Positions 27,856 through 35,792 of a stretch of DNA of 64,000 bases are shown piece by piece. This DNA is from Thermodesulfovibrio sp. (GTDB taxonomy: Bacteria > Nitrospirota > Thermodesulfovibrionia > Thermodesulfovibrionales > UBA6898). The stretch is taken from contig PNOC01000011.1 in NCBI GenBank assembly GCA_013824615.1, positions 1 to 64,000 of the forward strand. The letters run 5' to 3'. Every line of letters begins with the position of its first letter. Within the stretch, counting starts at the first letter, position 1. The notes under the pieces were generated by a model. It saw only the letters and a list, made by a program, of their open reading frames with translations, made no database searches and was not told where the DNA came from. Position numbers and translations under genes: made by a program.

Positions 27856-30170
27856 TGAAGAAAATTATCAAGCTAACATTGCTTTTATTGTCCATATTCA
27901 TGCTTGTGCTGTCCGCAGGCTGTGCCAGGTCATCAGTCAAGGCCGATGCCACGGTAACTGCTGAGCCGCTGGTACTTACGGACTTACGCCTTCAGGACAA
28001 CGGCATTGTGATTGCCAGCAATAAGCAGTTCGTCTACACCATGTACAAGGGGAACGATCCCTACCGGATGACTATTGAGATTCCTGATATGGGCGCGGGC
28101 ATATTCCGTGATAAGATCGTCTCTGATAAGGCAGGCATTACCGAAGTCATCCCCCAGCAGGTTGATTCGCCGGTCAGGGCAATGAAGATAACCATTGCCC
28201 TGCAGAATCCTTCAACCGTGACTCCTGTCTATAAAGATAATACCCTCACCCTGACCGTGAAACCTGAAGAAGCCCTGCCGCCTGTTGAATCAGTTGAGAA
28301 GGTCATCCCGGCCGAAGCTGCACCGGCAGATGTCCCTGCTCCTGCAGCAGCCAAAGAGATGCCGGTACCTGCTCCTGCTGAGCCCGTAATGACATCTCCT
28401 GCCGAGAAACCGGCTGAGAGCGTTATTACCTATATCCCGCGTGCAACTGAGATCACTGCCATCGAGGTGAACAGGGCCGCCGAAGGAGCAAAGGTGGTTA
28501 TCCTGGGGAATGGTTCGATGCTGCCGAATGTTTTTCCGATTGACGAGCGGATTGTTATTGATATCCCCGGTGTCGTGATGAACGCTGCCGTGCCGACCAA
28601 TATATTTTCGCCGCTTAAAGGCATCAGAGCCGGCAGACATAAAGAGAAGGTTCGCCTGGTCCTTGATCTGAAAGAGAAAACAAAATTTGAGGTTACGGCC
28701 ATCGGCAAGTCGATTGAGGTGGCACTCAAAGGAAAAACTGCTGTAGCGGCTGAAGTCTCTGGCATGAGAGAGAGGCCGGACAGGGAGTCTGCAAAGGAAG
28801 GTTCAACACAAACTAAACATAAAAATCACCGTGAGCCAGCTGGAGTGGCAGCGCAGATGATGCCGGCCCAGACAGCTAAAGAATCGGTTAAAGAGTCAGT
28901 AAGAGAGATAAGCAATAAAGATATCCCGGCGGAAAACGGAGCTGCGCCAGAACAGAAATACACCGGCAAGAAAATATCACTCGATTTTCAGGATGCTGAA
29001 ATCGGGCCGATCTTCAGACTTCTGGCTGACGTGAATGGCTACAACCTGGTGCTTGACCCGGCAATAAAGGGCAAGATTACCATTAAGCTGATGAACGTGC
29101 CCTGGGACCAGGCTCTTGACATCATACTGAACACCTTTACTCTCGGCAAATCCATTGACGGCAATATACTCTGGATCGCCCCTCAGAGCGTTTTCAACAA
29201 GATTGCTGACGAAAAGTCTGCGGCCAAGATTACTCAGGAAAAGGCCGAGGACCTTGTTCAGGAAATTATCCGGGTCAATTACGCAATGTCGTCTGATCTG
29301 ACCGCAGCATTTACTGCGGGGAAGCTGCTGAGCCCCCGCGGCACCATTACGCAGGATACCAGAATGAATACTCTTATTATCAAGGATACTCAAAAGAGCA
29401 TCGATAAGATGAAGGAACTGGTCAAGGTCATGGATGTCACCAAACCGCAGGTCATGATCGAGGCGCGGCTTGTTGAGGTATCAACCACTCATAGCCAGAA
29501 CCTTGGCATCAGATGGGGTGGGGCCATGAACATTCAGTCCGGAGCCTACCCAATCGGTGGCACCTTTGCCGTAAACTCGCCGGTACTGACCCCTACGGCA
29601 AGCTCGACCAACCCCGGAGGGGTGCTCGGCATGACTGTTGGCGCCGTAAACTCTTTAAAGGTTGATCTTTCGCTTTCAGCGCTTGAATCTATCACCAAGG
29701 CCAAAACATTATCCAGTCCCAAGATCCTTACGATGGATAATGAAGCGGCTACGATTCAGCAGGGTACCACTTTTTATATTCCGACCGTGAGTCAGTCAGG
29801 AACCACATCTACTCCGGTCACCGCTACTCTAAGCCTTAATGTTACACCAAAGATTACTCCGGATGGATTTGTTCAGCTTAAGGTTAATGCCACAGACAAC
29901 AGTCTTCAGCCGGGCACTGCCGGAGCAACTGCGGTTGTCAATACCAAGAGTATGACAACCCAGGCCCTGGTCAAGAACGGCGAGACGCTTGTGCTGGGAG
30001 GCATCTACAGGCGGGATGAAGCTACGTCAACAGATGGCGTGCCGTTCCTGAGCAAGATTCCTGGCCTGGGGTGGCTTTTCAAGACTCAGTCGGTAACAGG
30101 ACCTGATGTGAAGGAATTGCTCATCTTCATCACCCCTACGATTGTTGAAAAACAGGGTGAAGGCAAGTAG
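27855..30170 (+). CDS. pilQ: Type IV pilus secretin PilQ
   Basis: Outer-membrane channel for the pilus. The 771 residues carry a signal with a lipobox-like LSAGC (Cys23), two AMIN domains (about 35-140 and 195-295; they bind peptidoglycan in other PilQs) and a Pro/Ala/Glu-rich linker after each. A secretin STN/N0 domain begins ISLDFQDAEIGPIFRLLADV near residue 375. N1 and the secretin barrel follow (PQVMIEARLVEV to LLIFITPTIVEKQ). A possible lipidated N-terminus is worth noting because many PilQs rely on a separate pilotin. It is the last gene of pilMNOPQ. Confidence 0.94.
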   Translation: MKKIIKLTLLLLSIFMLVLSAGCARSSVKADATVTAEPLVLTDLRLQDNGIVIASNKQFVYTMYKGNDPYRMTIEIPDMGAGIFRDKIVSDKAGITEVIPQQVDSPVRAMKITIALQNPSTVTPVYKDNTLTLTVKPEEALPPVESVEKVIPAEAAPADVPAPAAAKEMPVPAPAEPVMTSPAEKPAESVITYIPRATEITAIEVNRAAEGAKVVILGNGSMLPNVFPIDERIVIDIPGVVMNAAVPTNIFSPLKGIRAGRHKEKVRLVLDLKEKTKFEVTAIGKSIEVALKGKTAVAAEVSGMRERPDRESAKEGSTQTKHKNHREPAGVAAQMMPAQTAKESVKESVREISNKDIPAENGAAPEQKYTGKKISLDFQDAEIGPIFRLLADVNGYNLVLDPAIKGKITIKLMNVPWDQALDIILNTFTLGKSIDGNILWIAPQSVFNKIADEKSAAKITQEKAEDLVQEIIRVNYAMSSDLTAAFTAGKLLSPRGTITQDTRMNTLIIKDTQKSIDKMKELVKVMDVTKPQVMIEARLVEVSTTHSQNLGIRWGGAMNIQSGAYPIGGTFAVNSPVLTPTASSTNPGGVLGMTVGAVNSLKVDLSLSALESITKAKTLSSPKILTMDNEAATIQQGTTFYIPTVSQSGTTSTPVTATLSLNVTPKITPDGFVQLKVNATDNSLQPGTAGATAVVNTKSMTTQALVKNGETLVLGGIYRRDEATSTDGVPFLSKIPGLGWLFKTQSVTGPDVKELLIFITPTIVEKQGEGK

Positions 30171-30197
30171 ATAGAGTCTGTGTATAAAGTAAGGCTT

Positions 30198-30228
30198 GTC
30201 ATCCTCCGGCTTGACCGGTAGATTCAGG
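30198..30228 (+). repeat. Dispersed palindromic repeat, copy 2 (diverged)
   Basis: GTCATCCTCCGG, TTGA, CCGGTAGATTCAG. It lies between pilQ and the next lipoprotein gene. Confidence 0.5.
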
Positions 30229-30267
30229 ACATATCGAAATCGCAAGGAAAATCAGCAAGGAGGAAGT

Positions 30268-30873
30268 ATGAATAGAAAATATCACAGTCTTATACTCATA
30301 AGCTTTGTTCTGGTAGCCCTGATAAGCTGCGGCGGCACCGGCGGTGCCCCCGGATCAGATACGGCGGACACCGGGATAATGATTCAGTCGGCTATACTGT
30401 CGAGGACGTCTCCCGATATAGATACCTTTAGGGACTGTTGCTCCGTCGATGCGACAACGGGTGCCTGTGCGTCCGCTGAAGTATTTACGAGAGAGGATGC
30501 TACCCTGACCGTGATAACCTCAAACCTTACGGCAGGCGTAACCTCGGCCCATTTCCCTGCAAGTGTTGAGGAATGTACGGTAACCTATATCAAGGCCAAC
30601 GAAGATCCCGCTGCCCCGATTATCGAGAAGCTTACGATTTTTCCGAACTGCAAGCTTAGCGACGGATCCAATACCTGTGCTGTTACCCTTATCGATATCG
30701 CAAGAAAGCTTCAGTATTCCACTCCGGTATTTGTCACAGGCACGCATATCCCGGCTGAACAGCCTACTCACTATGTGGCTAAGTTCAGTTGCAATTATAT
30801 CAATAATTTTGGTAAAGCCGGGCACTTCGAGGCAGAAATTGATCTTTGGCTGAGTAATTTCGACAATTGTTAG
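30268..30873 (+). CDS. Putative lipoprotein, unrecognised
   Basis: A 201-residue exported protein. The signal peptide ends in the lipobox LISC (Cys21), followed by a Gly-rich linker. The mature part contains paired cysteines (FRDCCSVDATTGAC, VEECTV, PNCKLS, SNTCAV, FSCNY, FDNC), which suggests disulfides and export to the periplasm or surface. I see no known domain; the body looks beta-rich. The start at 30268 follows AAGGAGGA. The next gene starts twelve bases after the stop, so the two are likely co-transcribed. Confidence 0.7.
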   Translation: MNRKYHSLILISFVLVALISCGGTGGAPGSDTADTGIMIQSAILSRTSPDIDTFRDCCSVDATTGACASAEVFTREDATLTVITSNLTAGVTSAHFPASVEECTVTYIKANEDPAAPIIEKLTIFPNCKLSDGSNTCAVTLIDIARKLQYSTPVFVTGTHIPAEQPTHYVAKFSCNYINNFGKAGHFEAEIDLWLSNFDNC

Positions 30874-30884
30874 CAGGAGGAAAA

Positions 30885-32894
30885 ATGATAAAGAAGATAG
30901 TATTAATACTTATAGTTGCAGCGAGCCTTTTCGCTTGCGGCGGCGGCAATTCAACCTCGGATACGCCGACAGGTGTCAATCCCGGAGTAGTTTCCCGCGT
31001 GGAGTTGATGGCAACTTCATATGTGAACCAGACGAACGGTTACTGCTATCTCAAGACCAAGGCCATTGACGGCAACGGCCTGCCCATTGTCAACCGGCAG
31101 GTTGTCTGGACAAACCTGTCGACAACCGGTGTTTTGGACCACACAACCTCCATGACGAACGAGAGCGGCATTGCTACTGCAACGCTCTATTCCACTACAG
31201 CCGGATTTGCAACGGTTCAGGCCGAGGTGAATGCCGACAATACCGGTACGGAAAAAATCAGAGATAAAAAGACCGTTTATTTTACGCCGTTTGATATGGC
31301 GTGGCCTACTCCTCCGACTACAGGCACGACGAATCTGTCCTCTATTGCGCTTGATGTTGACAGTGGAAATCCCAGAAACAATATTTACAACGAGCCAACA
31401 GACTTTATAATGCTCGATGCTGCAGGTAAGACCGATGCTGATATCCGTGCGACCGTTACGGCCCGTGATGGCAGTCCTCTCCTTAACAGTGCGGTGACCT
31501 TCAGCGCTGACAGCGTTGAGGTGACCTTTCCTCTTGCAGGAGTCGGGGCCAAGACAGCAATTGTACATACCAACAGTTTAGGTATTGCCGCAACTACCGC
31601 CAGAGTGTCTCCCGAAATATTGAGGAATTCTGAGAGTACGGTTAACATTACGGCATCAGCAGTAATAGACTCCGCAACAACACTGCCTGCTGTAGTTACT
31701 CTTTTTCTGAAGCCGGTAACGATAGCCTCTGTCACGGTGACTGCTAATCCTACGACTGTTGCATCAGGCGGCACCTCCGAGATTACCGCAACGGTCACGA
31801 CATCCGCAGGGACTCCTCCCCCAAGCGGCACAACCGTTACGTTTACTTCGATCGGATCTACAACGTTTTCGCAGACTGATGACTTTGGCAGAGCGACGAC
31901 AACCTTCACTGCTCCGACAGTTGGCGTGGTGACAACCATAACCGTAACGGCAAGTGCAGGCGGCCGCAGTGGCAGCAGAAACATAACCGTGACGCCTGTG
32001 GCAGCACCTCTGACAGTCACTCCTGTTTCGGGTACCGTCACGGGCCTTGCAAATCCCGATGCCAATCCTACAGATGACCTGACGTTCTTCGTTGCAGGAG
32101 GCATAGGGCCCTATTCGGTTACTTCCTCCAATCCGGGTGTTATAACCAGCCCGGGCTCACTCGGGGCAACGGGAACTCAGTTTACGGTTGATCCGAATGC
32201 AGTCGCGGCCACAACTATTGTGACCCTGCGTGTGAGCGATAGCACCGGTGCCTTTGTCAATGCACTCGTTACGGTGAATCCGCTTGCGCTTACCATGATT
32301 TTCGATAAAATCAATGTGATTGGCCAGGCGACTTCGGCAAACGGGCCGTCAAATCTGGTGACGGTAACCGTGACCGGCGGAACAGGCCCCTACGTTGTCT
32401 CTTCGGATAGCCCTGCACTGACTCCGCCCGGACTCTGGTCATTTGCAGCGACACCTTTTTCCTTTACGTTTTATGCGAACAATGTCGGGGCTACGACTAC
32501 TGTTACTCTGACGGCAGCGGATAATACCGGGGCGACTGTTAACAGGACCCTGACGATATTCCCTCAGACAACGACGACCGGTCTGACGATCAGCGTAAAT
32601 AAGACCAGTGTAATCGGGCTTACGAATCCTGACGGCAATACAACGGATGATGTTACCTTCTCAGTCATAGGAGGCACGCCGCCGTATGTTATTTCTGCAG
32701 GGAACGGGACGGGGTGTAACAATGCATTCGTCTCCCCGGTTGGTCCCTGGAATCTGGCGGTCAGCGGAAACACCGTTGTCCTTGATCCGAAGAGTGTCTC
32801 ATCTGTCTCTTTGACAACGCCGCAGGTCTGCACCCTGACGGTTGTAGACAATGTGGGTTTGACAGCAACAACGACCTTTACGGTTTTACCGTAA
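30885..32894 (+). CDS. Large lipoprotein with bacterial Ig-like domains
   Basis: A 669-residue surface-type protein. It has lipobox LFAC (Cys18), then Big_1-like Ig domains: SRVELMATSYVNQTNGYCYL around 35-130, a second around 155-280 and a third starting SVTVTANPTTVASGGTSEIT near 285. Three tandem repeats of about 95 residues end the protein. Each starts with a V(T/I)GL/Q segment and a GG(T/I)GPYV(V/I)S strand pair. Such proteins usually act as adhesins or stalks. The start at 30885 has CAGGAGGA upstream; an in-frame start 18 bases earlier overlaps the previous gene. A terminator follows. Confidence 0.8.
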   Translation: MIKKIVLILIVAASLFACGGGNSTSDTPTGVNPGVVSRVELMATSYVNQTNGYCYLKTKAIDGNGLPIVNRQVVWTNLSTTGVLDHTTSMTNESGIATATLYSTTAGFATVQAEVNADNTGTEKIRDKKTVYFTPFDMAWPTPPTTGTTNLSSIALDVDSGNPRNNIYNEPTDFIMLDAAGKTDADIRATVTARDGSPLLNSAVTFSADSVEVTFPLAGVGAKTAIVHTNSLGIAATTARVSPEILRNSESTVNITASAVIDSATTLPAVVTLFLKPVTIASVTVTANPTTVASGGTSEITATVTTSAGTPPPSGTTVTFTSIGSTTFSQTDDFGRATTTFTAPTVGVVTTITVTASAGGRSGSRNITVTPVAAPLTVTPVSGTVTGLANPDANPTDDLTFFVAGGIGPYSVTSSNPGVITSPGSLGATGTQFTVDPNAVAATTIVTLRVSDSTGAFVNALVTVNPLALTMIFDKINVIGQATSANGPSNLVTVTVTGGTGPYVVSSDSPALTPPGLWSFAATPFSFTFYANNVGATTTVTLTAADNTGATVNRTLTIFPQTTTTGLTISVNKTSVIGLTNPDGNTTDDVTFSVIGGTPPYVISAGNGTGCNNAFVSPVGPWNLAVSGNTVVLDPKSVSSVSLTTPQVCTLTVVDNVGLTATTTFTVLP

Positions 32895-32905
32895 TTTGTT
32901 ATTCA

Positions 32906-32929
32906 GGGCGGGCGTAAGCCCGCCCTTTT
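32906..32929 (+). terminator. Intrinsic terminator after the Ig-like lipoprotein gene
   Basis: GGGCGGGC, loop GTAA, GCCCGCCC, then TTTT. Confidence 0.85.
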
Positions 32930-32989
32930 GTATTTCTCCGGCCTGACCGGGGATTCGGCAGTAGAGGACTTAAAAGAAGGAGAACATGC

Positions 32990-35596
32990 ATGAATAAAAT
33001 AATAATCTCAGCCTTCCTGACACTGTCCCTGGCAGCCTGCGGCACTTCAAAGACTGCAGATGTCATGACTGGTGGCAGCCAGCAGGGCACCACGGCAAAA
33101 GTTGTTACTGCCAAGGCGGTTCTCGACAAGATCGGCGATACAAACTACAAGGATGGCGAACTGCTTGTCAGGTTCAAAGACAATACTCCCCAGTCTGCGA
33201 TAGACGCCGCACATCAGGCAGCCGGCTCCACAGTGCTCAAGAAATTTTCTAACGTATCCAATCTTCAGCATATAAAATTGCCTGCGGGCCTTGCAGTCCA
33301 GGATGCGATTACCCTGTACATGGCCGACACCAATGTCGACTATGCAGAGCCCAACTATATCCGTACTGTTTCCACAATTCCGAATGACCGTTATTTCACC
33401 CCTCAGCAGTGGGCGCTGCAGAATACCGGCACCTTTGCCAACGGCACTGCCGGGGCAGATATAAAGGCCACCGGGGCCTGGGACATTACGATGGGCAATA
33501 GACGCGTGGCAGTAGGAATACTGGATACGGGCATTGATTACACGCACCCTGATCTGGTCGGTAATATGTGGGCTGACCGGGTCAAGGTCCTGCTTCAGGA
33601 CCTGCACTGGATGGGCCATGACACCTTCAAGATCGTCGGGGAACAGGTCATCTATACCGATCCCTACAGCCTGGAACGGGAAGATGTGGCGGATATTATC
33701 CTTATCTCGCATGACCACTTCGACCACTGCTCTCCTGCCGACGTGGTAAAAGTGCTGGGACCGGACACGATCATCGTTACCACTGCCGATTGCGCGCAGA
33801 GGTTGAGAGATACGGTTCCGACACTGAAGCCTCATGCAGTTCCGAATATCAGAACCGTCAGGCCAGGGGACAAACTCACAGTAAACGGCATACCCATAGA
33901 GGCAGTGCCTGCCTATAATGTTAATAAGGCTCAGAATTTTCATCCCAAAACAAGCAACTGGGTCGGCTTTGTCTTTACCGTCAACAGAGACCGCGATATT
34001 TATATCCCGACAGATGCAACGAACCCGGTCGATCTCAAGTTAGAGCAGGGCCCGCGGATATATTTTGCAGGGGATACTGATTACATTCCCGAGATGCTGT
34101 CGAATCCCGCGATAAGGGGCGCTGATGTGGCCCTGCTGCCGGTATCCGGCGTCAATGCGATGACGGCTGATGAGGCTGTGCTGGCTGCCCTCCATATCCG
34201 GCCGAAGGTGGCTATCCCGATGCACTACGCAACAATTGCCGGAACAAAGGCTGATGCCCAGAAATTCGTGGACAATCTTGAGGGCAGGATTGAGGCCGCA
34301 CTGATGGTTGACCACAGTGCCGCTTATACTTCCTTTACAGTTGAATATGACAATAATAAAAAGCTCGATGACTGGAGAGGCTGGAACTTTGTCTCCGGAA
34401 ATAATGACCCCTGGGACGACAATGGTCATGGCACGCACGTTGCCGGGACTGTTGGTGCCACAGGCAACAACGGTGAAGGCATATCAGGCGTCAACTGGCA
34501 TGTCGAAATCCTCCCGCTCAAGGTATGCGGTTCTGATGGATGCCCGAGTGCAGCCATTATCGATGCTATCGGCTATGCAGCTTTTAAAGGCGTAAAGATA
34601 CTGAATGCCAGCCTCGGCGGCTCCGGTCACTCTTATGCTGAAAGAGATGCAATTCTTGCTGCACGGGAAGCAGGGGTACTGCTGATTGCTTCCGCCGGGA
34701 ACGGAGGCGGAGACCGTATCGGTGATAACAACGATATCGACCCGCAGTATCCTGCTGCCTATGTATTGGATAACGTCATTGCCGTGGCTGCCACCGATCA
34801 GAACGACCGGCGGGCCACCTTCAGCAATTTCGGTCTCCAGACAGTTCACGTCGGAGCTCCGGGGACGTACATCCTGAGCACGGTCCCGACGAGTTCAACA
34901 ACGGTCCCGTCGCCGACTTCCTGGCAGAATGTAAACTGCACAGGGGCTCCCTTTGCCGGATATAACATCTGTGACGGCACCTCCATGGCCGCACCGCATG
35001 TGACCGGGGTGGTTGCTCTTCTGGCCCATGTTTATCCTTATTACAGTTATTCCCAGATCAGGGGGATGATCATTAAATATGTTGACAAGCAGCCTACGCT
35101 TGAAGGCTGGACCTACTCAGGTGGTCGGATTAATGCCCAGCGTGCAATCAGCTCTTTGCTGAACCCGGCGGCCTTCGTGGCTGCGGCGCCCCTGACTTCA
35201 GAGATTACGCTCTCCTGGAAGGATAACTCTGGCGAGGACAAGTATTTGATCGAGAGAAAACAGGCTGATGGAAGCTTCCAGTTGATAGCCGAACCGGTTC
35301 AGAATTCTACCACGTACACCGACAGGGGCCTGACTGCCGGCACATCATACACCTATCGCATCAAGGCTGTCAGCAGTCTTCCCAATCCGCCAAACCGGGA
35401 ACCGATTACTGCAGTTTCTGACTATACTGAAGTGACGGCTGTAACGCCCACTCAGTCTTCAAGTTCAGACAGTGGCGGTGGCGGCTGTTCTCTTGGCAGA
35501 AGCCAGAATATGCCGACGGCTGTTGCTGACAGTGCAGCCCTCCTTCTGCCGCTGATTCTGCTCGGACTGGCAAGCGGTCTTCGCCGCAGAAAATAG
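32990..35596 (+). CDS. Lipoprotein subtilase (S8) with a metallo-beta-lactamase-fold domain inserted in the catalytic domain
   Basis: An 868-residue exported protein. In order: lipobox LAAC (Cys17); a fervidolysin-like propeptide (GELLVRFKDNTPQSAIDAAH to YAEPNY, about 45-125); and the start of the S8 domain with catalytic Asp179 in ILDTGIDYTHPDL. After NMW (residue 194) about 260 residues form an UlaG-like MBL hydrolase. It begins LHWMGHDTFKI, with ligands H241, H243, D245, H246, probably H318, then D362 (AGDTD) and H412 (PMHY). At DDWRGWNF (460-467) S8 sequence resumes, with His480 in NGHGTHVAGT, Asn in SAGNGG and Ser665 in GTSMAAPHV. Residues 725-805 are fibronectin III-like. The end has GGGGC, a hydrophobic helix and RRRK, like a CTERM sorting signal. 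The frame is continuous, with an AAGGAG site. Both active sites look intact; substrates are unknown. Confidence 0.88.
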   Translation: MNKIIISAFLTLSLAACGTSKTADVMTGGSQQGTTAKVVTAKAVLDKIGDTNYKDGELLVRFKDNTPQSAIDAAHQAAGSTVLKKFSNVSNLQHIKLPAGLAVQDAITLYMADTNVDYAEPNYIRTVSTIPNDRYFTPQQWALQNTGTFANGTAGADIKATGAWDITMGNRRVAVGILDTGIDYTHPDLVGNMWADRVKVLLQDLHWMGHDTFKIVGEQVIYTDPYSLEREDVADIILISHDHFDHCSPADVVKVLGPDTIIVTTADCAQRLRDTVPTLKPHAVPNIRTVRPGDKLTVNGIPIEAVPAYNVNKAQNFHPKTSNWVGFVFTVNRDRDIYIPTDATNPVDLKLEQGPRIYFAGDTDYIPEMLSNPAIRGADVALLPVSGVNAMTADEAVLAALHIRPKVAIPMHYATIAGTKADAQKFVDNLEGRIEAALMVDHSAAYTSFTVEYDNNKKLDDWRGWNFVSGNNDPWDDNGHGTHVAGTVGATGNNGEGISGVNWHVEILPLKVCGSDGCPSAAIIDAIGYAAFKGVKILNASLGGSGHSYAERDAILAAREAGVLLIASAGNGGGDRIGDNNDIDPQYPAAYVLDNVIAVAATDQNDRRATFSNFGLQTVHVGAPGTYILSTVPTSSTTVPSPTSWQNVNCTGAPFAGYNICDGTSMAAPHVTGVVALLAHVYPYYSYSQIRGMIIKYVDKQPTLEGWTYSGGRINAQRAISSLLNPAAFVAAAPLTSEITLSWKDNSGEDKYLIERKQADGSFQLIAEPVQNSTTYTDRGLTAGTSYTYRIKAVSSLPNPPNREPITAVSDYTEVTAVTPTQSSSSDSGGGGCSLGRSQNMPTAVADSAALLLPLILLGLASGLRRRK

Positions 35597-35603
35597 TATT
35601 CCC

Positions 35604-35668
35604 CTTGCCCTGATTCCTGCTCCCGCAGAATTGCGGGGCAGGGTCAGGGGAGGGTAAATTTTTATTTT
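35604..35668 (+). terminator. Terminator candidate after the subtilase gene
   Basis: A long imperfect hairpin (CCCTGA..CCTGC.CCCGCA with TGCGGGGCAGG.TCAGGG, 35608-35649), followed by a T-rich tract. Confidence 0.6.
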
Positions 35669-35792
35669 GATGACATGCAGTACGAAAAAGACTATAACCG
35701 AAATAGTATATCCAGAGAGAAAGCGGCAGCCTGTGCTGCGGTTGGACCGTCATAAAAAACTGCTCAATTTATGAAATTAACAGGAGTAAGGT

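Noticed and set aside
33566-34370. The MBL domain as an independent nested gene
   Set aside because: An ATG (Met193) begins near the domain, but it has no ribosome site and no stop codon before the subtilase sequence resumes, so it is translated as part of the protease.
35700-35760. Riboswitch-like sequence before the VWA/SLH gene
   Set aside because: Only a short GC-rich hairpin (GCGGCAGCC..GCTGCGG). No conserved core of a known class.
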